A DNA stretch of 5,646 nucleotides from Comamonadaceae bacterium (GTDB lineage: Bacteria > Pseudomonadota > Gammaproteobacteria > Burkholderiales > Burkholderiaceae_C): the NCBI GenBank assembly GCA_947478935.1, contig CANJXV010000179.1, forward strand, positions 1 to 5,646, given 5' to 3'. The notes under the pieces were generated by a model. It saw only the letters and a list, made by a program, of their open reading frames with translations, was not told the origin of the DNA and did not search any database. A program made the position numbers and the translations under genes. This document shows positions 1 through 5,646 of this stretch, in pieces (within the stretch, counting starts at the first letter, position 1; every line of letters starts with the position of its first letter).

Positions 1-107
1 CCCGTGCCGGGCGCTGCCGGTCGCAATGTGATTTCTACCCGCTGACCGCTGTGCAATCCCACGCCAACGGCGCGGGTGAGGGATTTAAGGGTTCTTTGTT
101 GCAACAC
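1..107 (-). CDS. lpxC: UDP-3-O-acyl-N-acetylglucosamine deacetylase, N-terminal fragment (cut by window edge)
   Basis: LpxC is the cytoplasmic zinc deacetylase that commits UDP-acyl-GlcNAc to lipid A synthesis. Reading the minus strand from a GTG at 107-105 gives 35 residues that begin MLQQRTLKSLTRAVGVGLHS and continue GQRVEITLRPAAPGT. This matches the LpxC N terminus: the QRTLK opening, the GVGLHSG motif (His at residue 19, as in E. coli) and the LRPA strand. The remaining roughly 270 residues, including the zinc ligands, lie outside the window. GTG is chosen because it gives the usual family length before QRTLK. A TTG one codon later is the alternative. The frame is open upstream to the ftsZ stop, but the only other upstream near-cognate codon seen is a CTG at 146-144 inside a hairpin. 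No Shine-Dalgarno sequence is visible. The gene lies downstream of ftsZ in the same direction, the usual end of the cluster in beta- and gammaproteobacteria. Identity is firm; the exact start is less so. Confidence 0.9.
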   Translation of the reverse strand, partial: MLQQRTLKSLTRAVGVGLHSGQRVEITLRPAAPGT

Positions 108-113
108 TGGACG

Positions 114-119
114 ATTGTA
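114..119 (-). promoter_or_regulatory. Candidate -10 box (TACAAT) for lpxC
   Basis: The minus strand reads TACAAT, five of six matches to the sigma-70 -10 consensus, with six bases between it and the lpxC GTG. Transcription would then start at or next to the start codon, giving a leaderless or nearly leaderless mRNA, which would fit the missing Shine-Dalgarno sequence. No good -35 box is seen 16-18 bases upstream; that stretch falls in the arm of the inverted repeat (CCGCTT-like). A TTGAGC at 131-136 is only 11 bases away, too close. The call rests on one hexamer and its position. Confidence 0.35.
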
Positions 120-132
120 AAAGCGGGTCGGC

Positions 133-177
133 TCAAAGCGGGCCAGTGGGGCTATACGCCCTCCTGGCCCGCTTTGA
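133..177 (-). terminator. Long hairpin between ftsZ and lpxC, probable terminator
   Basis: Two perfect 14-base arms, 133-146 and 164-177, pair with each other (TCAAAGCGGGCCAG with CTGGCCCGCTTTGA). Inside a single T/C mismatch, a second stem forms (148-152 with 158-162, including one G-U pair), closed by the five-base loop TATAC. Each arm carries AAAG at the 5' side and CTTT at the 3' side, a common layout of proteobacterial terminators that work on both strands. It begins about 30 bases after the ftsZ stop, where a cluster terminator would be expected. No long T run follows directly. On the minus strand the nearest is TTTT at 119-122, after a second copy of CCCGCTTT. Confidence 0.6.
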
Positions 178-206
178 CTTAGAGACGGGGATGACCGATA
201 GAAAAA

Positions 207-1496
207 TCAATCCGCCTGCTTACGCAGGAAGGCCGGGATTTCGTAATCGTCCATGCCGCCGCTAGAAAGCGCATCCACCTTTTGTGCTGCGGTGGTGCGG
301 CTACCGCGCCAGACGGCGGGGGTGCTGAGCGTACCGTAGTCAGTGGAGGAGCCCGTTTGCGCCGGAGCGCTGATGCCAGTGCTGCTGCCCATGCCAGATG
401 CCGAAGCCATGGTGGTATTGCCCATGCCGCGTTGCATGGTGCCAGCCGACATCGCAGCATGGGTGTTGGCCATGGCCGAGGGGGCAGCGTCGTAAGTGCC
501 GGTGCGCAGCACTTGTAACGGAGGGGCGGTGCGGCGCGGACGGCTCAGGCCAGTGGCCACTACCGTGACGCGCACGTCTTCGCCCAGCGAGTCGTCGTAA
601 GCGGTACCGTAAATCACATGCGCTTCGGGCGATGCATAGGCGCGGATGGTGTTCATTGCCAGCTTGGATTCGCTCAATTTGAGCGAGCCTTTAGCCGCGG
701 TGATCAGCACCAGCACGCCTTTGGCGCCAGACAGGTCGATGCCTTCAAGCAGCGGGCAGGCCACGGCTTGCTCGGCGGCAATGCGTGCGCGGTCCGGGCC
801 TTTGGCCAGAGCCGTACCCATCATCGCTTTGCCAGGCTCACCCATGACGGTGCGCACGTCTTCAAAGTCCACGTTCACATGGCCGGGCACATTAATGATC
901 TCGGCAATGCCGCCGACCGCGTTTTTCAGCACGTCGTTGGCATAGGCGAAAGCTTCGTCCTGGCTGATATCGTCTCCCAGCACTTCCAGCAGTTTTTCGT
1001 TGAGCACTACGATCAGCGAATCGACATTGGCTTCCAACTCGGCCAGGCCTTCGTCGGCATTTTTCATGCGGGGGCCGCCTTCAAACTCGAAAGGTTTGGT
1101 CACCACACCCACCGTCAAGATGCCCATTTCTTTGGCCACCCGCGCGATGATGGGCGCCGCACCGGTGCCGGTGCCGCCGCCCATGCCAGCGGTGATAAAG
1201 AGCATATTGGCGCCTTCGATGGCGTTACGGATATCGGCTTCTGCCAACTCGGCTGCTGCGCGTCCTTTGTGGGGACGGCTGCCGGCACCTAGGCCGGTTT
1301 CACCTAGTTGAATCGTGCGGTGCGCAGTGCTGCGGTTCAGTGCCTGTGCATCGGTGTTGGCGCAGATGAATTCCACACCGGTTACATGCGATTGAATCAT
1401 GTACTCGACCGCATTACCGCCGCCGCCGCCCACGCCAATTACTTTGATGAGGGTTCCCTGGTTGAAGATTTCTTCTTCGATGAGTTCAATAGTCAT
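207..1496 (-). CDS. ftsZ: Cell division protein FtsZ, tubulin-like GTPase
   Basis: FtsZ polymerises with GTP into the Z ring at midcell and recruits the divisome. The 429-residue product is slightly longer than E. coli FtsZ. The GTP-binding domain shows the glycine loop GVGGGGGNAV (residues 21-30), the tubulin signature GGGTGTG (106-112) and NADEGLAELEANVDSL (146-161). The T7 synergy loop is NVDFED (208-213), with the catalytic aspartates at 210 and 213. The folded core ends near residue 318. A variable linker rich in Ala, Ser, Thr, Gly and Met follows, then the conserved C-terminal peptide DDYEIPAFLRKQAD (416-429), which binds FtsA and other partners. The ATG is set by AGGAG six bases upstream and an in-frame TAG at 1506-1508. 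It lies 154 bp after ftsA, so it may also have its own transcripts. All key residues are present. Confidence 0.98.
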   Translation of the reverse strand: MTIELIEEEIFNQGTLIKVIGVGGGGGNAVEYMIQSHVTGVEFICANTDAQALNRSTAHRTIQLGETGLGAGSRPHKGRAAAELAEADIRNAIEGANMLFITAGMGGGTGTGAAPIIARVAKEMGILTVGVVTKPFEFEGGPRMKNADEGLAELEANVDSLIVVLNEKLLEVLGDDISQDEAFAYANDVLKNAVGGIAEIINVPGHVNVDFEDVRTVMGEPGKAMMGTALAKGPDRARIAAEQAVACPLLEGIDLSGAKGVLVLITAAKGSLKLSESKLAMNTIRAYASPEAHVIYGTAYDDSLGEDVRVTVVATGLSRPRRTAPPLQVLRTGTYDAAPSAMANTHAAMSAGTMQRGMGNTTMASASGMGSSTGISAPAQTGSSTDYGTLSTPAVWRGSRTTAAQKVDALSSGGMDDYEIPAFLRKQAD

Positions 1497-1650
1497 GTGC
1501 GGCTCCTAATGTAGATGTGGCGATACGGAAAAATGAGAAAGGGACAGGGAAAAAAACAGGGTCGGGCGGCGGCCCGGCGCGCGCCAGCCACAGGTAGAGC
1601 GAAGCGCTGTGGAACCAACGACGGCGGTGCGCGAGCGGGGAGGTTTTCAT
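1486..1650 (-). CDS. Possible 54-residue small ORF between ftsA and ftsZ (doubtful)
   Basis: An ATG at 1650-1648 directly abuts the ftsA TAA. The frame runs 54 codons to a TGA inside the first codons of ftsZ, an 11-base overlap in another frame. An AGGAA at 1659-1663, within the end of ftsA, sits eight bases before the ATG, which is good spacing for reinitiation. The predicted product starts MKTSPLAHRRRWFHSASLYL, is basic at its N terminus, and has a Pro/Phe-rich stretch (PVFFPVPFSFF) around residues 31-41. I recognise no family. The first 30 codons mostly end in G or C like the neighbouring genes, but the second half does not and covers a pyrimidine-rich run that looks non-coding. It may be a real coupled small protein, a translated leader for ftsZ, or chance. 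Confidence 0.2.
   Translation of the reverse strand: MKTSPLAHRRRWFHSASLYLWLARAGPPPDPVFFPVPFSFFRIATSTLGAAHDY
1503..1508 (-). promoter_or_regulatory. Ribosome binding site of ftsZ
   Basis: The minus strand reads TAGGAG with six bases between it and the ATG. The TAG in this site is also an in-frame stop, so translation in the ftsZ frame cannot start further upstream. This fixes the start codon. Confidence 0.8.
1550..1576 (-). terminator. Weak terminator- or attenuator-like hairpin with T tract in the ftsA-ftsZ spacer
   Basis: On the minus strand a 5-bp GC stem (CGGGC, 1576-1572, with GCCCG, 1567-1563) with a four-base loop is followed, six bases later, by seven T residues (1556-1550). A 10-base palindrome, GGCGCGCGCC (1576-1585), abuts it upstream, and a further CCACAG/CTGTGG inverted repeat spans 1588-1612. 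The stem is short and the gap before the T tract is longer than ideal, so full termination is unlikely. Partial attenuation or an mRNA end is possible. Confidence 0.3.
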
Positions 1651-2880
1651 TTAGAAAGTTCCTGCAAAAAAATCACGAATCTGGGCAAATGCGCTTTTGA
1701 CACTGCCGCCTTTTTGGGCCACTTTGATACCGCGCAGGCGCGCGATACGGGCCTCTTCCAAAAAGCCCATCACGGTAGCGGCGCGGGGCTGCGCCACCAT
1801 GTCGGACAAGGCGTTGGCGTATTGGGGAATGCCCCTGCGCACCGGTTTGAGAAAAATGTCTTCGCCTAGTTCCACCATGCCGGGCATCAGGCAGCTGCCG
1901 CCGGTGAGCACAATGCCCGAGGACAGCACTTCTTCGTAGCCAGATTCGCGCATCACCTGGTTGACGAGGGCAAAAATTTCTTCGATGCGCGGCTCGATCA
2001 CACCGGCCAGGGCTTGGCGGCTGAGCATGCGCGGTCCACGGTCGCCCAGACCGGGGACTTCCACTTGCACTTCTGGGTCCACCAGCACTTGCTTGGCATG
2101 GCCGCTTTCCACTTTGATTTCTTCCGCGTCTTTGGTTGGTGTACGTAGCGCCATAGCGATGTCACTCGTAATCAAATCGCCGGCAATCGGGATCACGGCG
2201 GTATGGCGGATGGCGCCGTTGGTGAAGATGGCAATATCGGTGGTACCCGCACCAATGTCCACCAGCGCTACGCCCAATTCACGCTCGTCTTCGGTTAGCA
2301 CCGACAGGCTGGAGGCCAGCGGGTTGAGCATGAGTTGTTCGACTTCCAGGCCGCAGCGGCGCACGCATTTGATGATGTTTTCTGCGGCACTTTGCGCGCC
2401 GGTGACAATATGTACCTTGGCTTCCAATCGCATGCCACTCATGCCGATGGGCTCTTTCACGTCCTGGCCGTCGATCACAAATTCTTGTGGCTCCACCAAC
2501 AGCAGCCGCTGGTCGCTAGAGATGTGAATCGCCTTAGCGGTTTCCACCACTCGGGTGACATCGGCCTGGCTCACTTCGCGGTCTTTGATAGCCACCATGC
2601 CGCTGGAATTGAGGCCGCGGATATGACTGCCGGTGATGCCGGTATAGACGCGGGTGATTTTGCAATCAGCCATCAGCTCGGCTTCTTTGAGTGCTTGCTG
2701 AATGCTGTGCACTGTGGCGTCGATATTGACCACTACGCCACGCTTGAGGCCGCTGCTCGGCGCCGAGCCGAAACCTGCCAGGCGCAGGTTGCCGTCGGGC
2801 AACACCTCGGCCACCACTGCCATCACTTTGGCAGTTCCGATGTCCAGTCCAACGACTAAGTCTTTGTATTCGCGAGCCAT
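1651..2880 (-). CDS. ftsA: Cell division protein FtsA, actin-like membrane anchor of the Z ring
   Basis: FtsA is a cytoplasmic actin-family ATPase that tethers FtsZ to the inner membrane and helps activate septal wall synthesis. The 409 residues are close to E. coli FtsA (420). Visible in order are the phosphate-1 motif LDIGTAKV (12-19), the FtsA-specific 1C subdomain (roughly 84-165), phosphate-2 DIGAGTTD (208-215), and the adenosine motif TGGSCLMPG (326-334). The C terminus (about 395-409, SVKSAFAQIRDFFAGTF region) can form the amphipathic membrane-targeting helix. The ATG is the first possible start, since an in-frame TAA lies at 2889-2887. A modest AGGT at 2889-2892 precedes it by eight bases. 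ftsA follows ftsQ by 25 bp and ends in TAA, while the other complete genes here end in TGA. Nothing is missing. Confidence 0.98.
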   Translation of the reverse strand: MAREYKDLVVGLDIGTAKVMAVVAEVLPDGNLRLAGFGSAPSSGLKRGVVVNIDATVHSIQQALKEAELMADCKITRVYTGITGSHIRGLNSSGMVAIKDREVSQADVTRVVETAKAIHISSDQRLLLVEPQEFVIDGQDVKEPIGMSGMRLEAKVHIVTGAQSAAENIIKCVRRCGLEVEQLMLNPLASSLSVLTEDERELGVALVDIGAGTTDIAIFTNGAIRHTAVIPIAGDLITSDIAMALRTPTKDAEEIKVESGHAKQVLVDPEVQVEVPGLGDRGPRMLSRQALAGVIEPRIEEIFALVNQVMRESGYEEVLSSGIVLTGGSCLMPGMVELGEDIFLKPVRRGIPQYANALSDMVAQPRAATVMGFLEEARIARLRGIKVAQKGGSVKSAFAQIRDFFAGTF

Positions 2881-2905
2881 AGCTAGTTACCTGTTGTGTT
2901 ATTCA

Positions 2906-3694
2906 TCATGGGGTGGGAGACGTTGTTGTCGCTAGCGTGCTGACGCCGCGCAAGCGAATGGCATAACCGTTTTCGTGTCGCAGGTCTGCTGATTCGAGAG
3001 CGTTTAAAGGCCGGCTGTAACGGGCCACTACGCGCGTGAGGGTTTTTAAAAATGCCTGAGTGCGCTTGGCTAGCTCTTCACTGTCGCCGCGCCCGGCTTC
3101 GATGAGGGCGCCACCGGCCAGGGTGATGCGCCAGCTGCCTTGCACGCTTAAGTCCAGGGATTCAATCGTCAGGTTGAGCAGGGTGAATTGCGGCTCCATC
3201 AATCGGTAGGCGGCCAGCACCTGCGCGCTTTGACTTTGCGGACCGTTGAGGCGCGGCAGCCCGTATTGCTCCACTTCGCCGGTATTGGCATCAAACACTT
3301 CGCCGTAGCTATTGAGCAAGCGCTGCTCGCTTTCATCACCCCAGTACGCGACCACCTGGTGTTCCTGCAACTTGACGCGCAAGTAGTTGGGAAAGTCGCG
3401 GTGCACCACTGCTTTGCGCACCCAGGGAATGGATTCAAAGGCATCGCGAGTGGAACTTAAGTCCATGCTGAAAAATGTGCCCTTCACGCGCGAGACCACA
3501 TGCGCGCGGACAGTGGCGGCGTTACAGTGGTTGACATCACCGATCACCGTGATACCTTGGAATGCAAACACCTTATGCGCGGCCACCCAGCGCGTGAACG
3601 CTATCGCGCAGGCCAGCACGAACACTGCAAACAAAGCGATGGCCGCTGCGTTCATCAGGCGTACATCCAGGGCGGGGGCTTCGTCGCGTTTCAT
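2906..3694 (-). CDS. ftsQ: Cell division protein FtsQ, bitopic divisome scaffold with POTRA domain
   Basis: FtsQ is an inner membrane protein that links early and late division proteins and binds FtsB/FtsL in the periplasm. The 262-residue product fits the family. A short cytoplasmic tail (1-13, with Lys and Arg) precedes one membrane segment (about 14-34, rich in Ala, Val, Phe and Leu). A POTRA-type domain follows (about 43-113, from FAFQGITVIGD to VKLQEHQVVAYW, including the conserved IPWVRKAVVHRDFP stretch). The beta domain covers about 114-250. The last dozen residues are a low-complexity Ser/Thr/Pro tail. The ATG overlaps the ddl stop (ATGA). AAAGGG at 3703-3708 lies eight bases upstream, and an in-frame TAA at 3709-3707 excludes an earlier start. 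FtsQ diverges quickly, so identity rests on topology, the POTRA motifs and position between ddl and ftsA. Confidence 0.95.
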   Translation of the reverse strand: MKRDEAPALDVRLMNAAAIALFAVFVLACAIAFTRWVAAHKVFAFQGITVIGDVNHCNAATVRAHVVSRVKGTFFSMDLSSTRDAFESIPWVRKAVVHRDFPNYLRVKLQEHQVVAYWGDESEQRLLNSYGEVFDANTGEVEQYGLPRLNGPQSQSAQVLAAYRLMEPQFTLLNLTIESLDLSVQGSWRITLAGGALIEAGRGDSEELAKRTQAFLKTLTRVVARYSRPLNALESADLRHENGYAIRLRGVSTLATTTSPTP

Positions 3695-4683
3695 ACGGCT
3701 TGCCCTTTAGTGCTGTCCGCATCCAGCGCCGCGCTAGCCAGCAATTGCAGGCACAGGTCTTCATACGACATACCAGCAGCGCGCGCAGACATGGGCACCA
3801 GCGAATGGCTAGTCATGCCCGGGGAGGTATTCATTTCCAACAAAAAGGCGTGGCCGTCGCTGGCGCGCAGCATCAAATCGGCGCGTCCCCAACCACGACA
3901 ACCCAGCGCCCGATAAGAGGCTAGCACCAAGGCCTGAATGCTTTGTTCTTGCTCGGGCGGCAGTCCACTGGGGCAGTGGTAGCGGACCACGTCGGTGAAG
4001 TATTTGTTTTGGTAGTCGTATGCGCCCTCAGGCGCCTCGATCCGCACTATGGGCAGTGCGCGGGCATCAGCGCCACTGCCAATCACGGGACAGGTCAATT
4101 CCAGGCCGCCGATAAATTCCTCGCACAGCACATCGCGGTCAAAGCGCGCGGCTAGGCTGACTGCTCCTTTGGTCTGCGCTGCATCGCTTACCTTGCTGAC
4201 ACCAATCGACGAGCCCTCATGCGGTGGCTTGACAATAAAGGGCAAACCCAGTGCAAGGTGCAGGTCGTGCAGTTGCTGTGCATCACCTTGCGCCTGCGGC
4301 CCCAGCACGCGGTAAGCAGGTGTGGCAAGGCCCTGGGCCAGCCAGATGCGCTTGGTCATGACTTTGTCCACCGCGATGCTCGATGCCATCACGCCCGAGC
4401 CGGTGTAGGGAATGCCCATTAATTCGAGTGCGCCTTGCACCGTACCGTCTTCACCATGGCGGCCATGCAGGGCGATAAAGCAACGGCTAAAGCCATGGTC
4501 TTTTAGTTCCCAAAGTGAGCGCTGCTGCGGGTCAAACGCGTGTGCATCGACACCGCGTGATTGCAAGGCCGCAAGCACGCCCTGGCCCGAGAGCAAAGAA
4601 ATCTCTCGCTCAGCCGAGCTGCCGCCCAATAACACGGCGACTTTGCCCATGGCGCTTGCTTGCAGGGAGGTGGCTGTGCTCAT
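3691..4683 (-). CDS. ddl: D-alanine--D-alanine ligase (DdlB type)
   Basis: This cytoplasmic ATP-grasp ligase joins two D-Ala for the peptidoglycan pentapeptide end. The 330 residues are about 24 longer than E. coli DdlB (306), partly from an N-terminal extension before the first strand (KVAVLLGG). Seen in order are GGSSAEREISL (20-30, Glu25 matching E. coli Glu15), HGRHGEDGTVQG (73-84), the ATP-grasp stretch VKPPHEGSSIGVSKV (151-165, Lys152 and Ser158), EEFIGGLELT (188-197), NKYFTD (226-231, Tyr228 of the omega loop), and LEMNTSPGMTSHSLVPM (282-298). Mg ligands are Asp269, Glu283 and Asn285, and Ser294 matches E. coli Ser281. The ATG overlaps the murC stop (ATGA), so the two are probably translationally coupled. 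An internal Met at residue 12 lacks a Shine-Dalgarno sequence. Position in the cluster favours DdlB over DdlA. Confidence 0.97.
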   Translation of the reverse strand: MSTATSLQASAMGKVAVLLGGSSAEREISLLSGQGVLAALQSRGVDAHAFDPQQRSLWELKDHGFSRCFIALHGRHGEDGTVQGALELMGIPYTGSGVMASSIAVDKVMTKRIWLAQGLATPAYRVLGPQAQGDAQQLHDLHLALGLPFIVKPPHEGSSIGVSKVSDAAQTKGAVSLAARFDRDVLCEEFIGGLELTCPVIGSGADARALPIVRIEAPEGAYDYQNKYFTDVVRYHCPSGLPPEQEQSIQALVLASYRALGCRGWGRADLMLRASDGHAFLLEMNTSPGMTSHSLVPMSARAAGMSYEDLCLQLLASAALDADSTKGQAV

Positions 4684-5646
4684 GCGCTAGCCTCCTGGGT
4701 GTCTTTACGCTGCAATAGCGCCACGATGTGTCCAGGTACCGCGCTAATAGAGCCTGCGCCCATGCACAAGAGCACATCGCCATCTTGTGCATTGCGCAGC
4801 GCGGTAGCGGCCATGTCGCCGATGGCGTCGACAAACACCGGGTCGGTATTGCCACGTACCCGCATCGCGCGTGCCAGGGCGCGGCTGTCGGCGGCCACGA
4901 TGGGCGCCTCGCCCGCGGAATACACCTCGGCCAGCAAGACCACATCGGCCAAGCCCATGACTTTGACAAAGTCTTCAAAACAATCGCGGGTGCGGGTATA
5001 GCGGTGTGGCTGAAAGGCAAGCACCAGACGCCGCCCGGGGAAGGCGCCGCGTGCCGCTTCTAGCGTCGCGGCCATTTCCACCGGATGGTGGCCGTAATCG
5101 TCCACCACCGTGACACTGCCGCCGCCGGGCAGGCCGTGGTCGCCATAGCGCTGAAAACGCCGGCCCACGCCTTTGAATTCGCGCAAGGCTTTTTGCACGG
5201 CTGCGTCGGGGATGTTGAGCTCCACTGCAATAGCAATAGCCGAGAGCGCATTGAGCACGTTATGGCGGCCCGGCAGATTCAGCACAATGTCCAGGTCCGG
5301 CAAGGTGACCCCGTTGCGCCTTTGCACCCGGAAATGCATTTGCCCCTTGACTGCTTGGATATCGAGCGCGCGCACTTGGGCGTCAGCGTTCGTCCCATAG
5401 CTGGTGACTGGGCAATTTACCTGGTCCACGATGGCGCGCACCGCTGCGTCATCGGTACACAACACGGCGGTACCGTAAAACGGCATGCGATGTAGAAAAT
5501 CGACAAAGGCTTGTTGTAAGCGGCCAAAGTCGTGGCCATAGGTTTCCATATGGTCGGCGTCGATATTCGTGACCACGGCCATCACCGGCAGCAAATTCAG
5601 GAATGAGGCGTCGGACTCGTCGGCCTCGACCACGATGTAATCGCCC
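4680..5646 (-). CDS. murC: UDP-N-acetylmuramate--L-alanine ligase, C-terminal two thirds (cut by window edge)
   Basis: MurC is the cytoplasmic ATP-dependent ligase that adds L-Ala to UDP-MurNAc, the first amino acid of the peptidoglycan stem. The visible 321 residues begin inside the central ATPase domain with GDYIVVEADESDASFL; a GTG at 5633-5631 is an internal Val, not a start. Numbered from the edge, the motifs are EADESDASFL (7-16), TNIDADHMETYG (26-37), LPGRHNVLNAL (124-134) ending the central domain, GVGRRF (159-164), DDYGHHP (182-188), and FQPHRYTRTRD (211-221) in the C-terminal domain. The family is about 465-490 residues, so the UDP-binding domain and the P-loop (GxxGKT/S) are missing only because of the window edge. 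It ends in a TGA overlapping the ddl start. The frame is intact. murG and ftsW would be expected further upstream. Confidence 0.97.
   Translation of the reverse strand, partial: GDYIVVEADESDASFLNLLPVMAVVTNIDADHMETYGHDFGRLQQAFVDFLHRMPFYGTAVLCTDDAAVRAIVDQVNCPVTSYGTNADAQVRALDIQAVKGQMHFRVQRRNGVTLPDLDIVLNLPGRHNVLNALSAIAIAVELNIPDAAVQKALREFKGVGRRFQRYGDHGLPGGGSVTVVDDYGHHPVEMAATLEAARGAFPGRRLVLAFQPHRYTRTRDCFEDFVKVMGLADVVLLAEVYSAGEAPIVAADSRALARAMRVRGNTDPVFVDAIGDMAATALRNAQDGDVLLCMGAGSISAVPGHIVALLQRKDTQEASA
4691..4696 (-). promoter_or_regulatory. Ribosome binding site of ddl, inside the end of murC
   Basis: A full AGGAGG on the minus strand ends seven bases before the ddl ATG at 4683. An in-frame TAG at 4689-4687 prevents a longer protein. 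This fixes the start over the internal Met at 4650-4648 and supports independent loading of ribosomes at the overlapping murC-ddl junction. Confidence 0.85.

Noticed and set aside
114..136. TTGAGC (131-136) with TACAAT (114-119) as a complete sigma-70 promoter
   Set aside because: The spacer is only 11 bases, far short of the 16-18 needed, so only the -10 box is kept as a candidate.
107..209. The lpxC frame is the same as the ftsZ frame and has no stop between the ftsZ TGA and the lpxC GTG, suggesting a readthrough fusion
   Set aside because: An open stretch of about 33 codons is likely by chance in GC-rich DNA, it crosses a strong hairpin, and there is no sign of a recoding signal at the TGA.
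618..1292. A 224-codon open frame on the plus strand, opposite ftsZ
   Set aside because: It lies wholly antisense to the conserved FtsZ core. The composition (many His, Gly, Ala and Phe) is what a shadow frame of a GC-rich gene gives, and I recognise no motif.
1961..2527. A 188-codon open frame on the plus strand, opposite ftsA
   Set aside because: Ser/Arg/Met/Thr-rich shadow translation of FtsA with no recognisable domain, inside a firmly identified gene.
4610..5020. A 136-codon minus-strand frame spanning the murC-ddl junction
   Set aside because: It overlaps MurC and Ddl in another frame, and both of those carry full family motifs. The Trp/Pro/Arg-rich translation looks like a shadow.
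5631..5633. GTG as the start of murC
   Set aside because: The codons before it read G-D-Y-I and continue the conserved MurC central domain, so this is an internal Val in a gene cut by the window edge.

Overview
The window is the 3' end of a division and cell wall (dcw) cluster, with every gene on the minus strand. In transcription order (high to low coordinates) it reads murC (5' end cut by the window edge), ddl, ftsQ, ftsA, ftsZ, and then the first 35 codons of lpxC (cut by the other window edge). The order murC-ddl-ftsQ-ftsA-ftsZ-lpxC, the FtsZ sequence (GVGGGGGNAV, GHVNVDFEDV, C-terminal DDYEIPAFLRKQAD) and the moderately high G+C suggest a Gram-negative betaproteobacterium of the Burkholderiales, most like the Comamonadaceae. 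The genus cannot be set from the sequence alone.

Layout: murC 4680-5646 (C-terminal two thirds), ddl 3691-4683, ftsQ 2906-3694, ftsA 1651-2880, ftsZ 207-1496, lpxC 1-107. murC/ddl and ddl/ftsQ overlap by 4 bp (ATGA), and ftsQ/ftsA are 25 bp apart, so these four look like one translationally coupled unit. The ftsA-ftsZ spacer is 154 bp. It holds a GC-rich hairpin followed by a T tract, and a doubtful 54-codon ORF that starts directly after the ftsA stop. The ftsZ-lpxC spacer is 99 bp and is dominated by a perfect 14-bp inverted repeat, probably the cluster terminator. A TACAAT box lies six bases before the lpxC GTG start, which has no visible Shine-Dalgarno sequence.

Function: MurC adds L-Ala to UDP-MurNAc and Ddl makes the D-Ala-D-Ala used later in the same peptidoglycan precursor. 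FtsQ is the bitopic divisome scaffold, FtsA tethers FtsZ to the membrane, and FtsZ forms the Z ring. LpxC commits precursor to lipid A, so wall synthesis, division and outer membrane synthesis sit side by side.

The genes are intact and conventional, and I see no mobile element, CRISPR array, tRNA, rRNA or clearly new system. The points worth a second look are in the two spacers (possible leaderless lpxC start, strong hairpin with an alternative partner, possible small ORF and attenuator) and in the Met-rich FtsZ linker.
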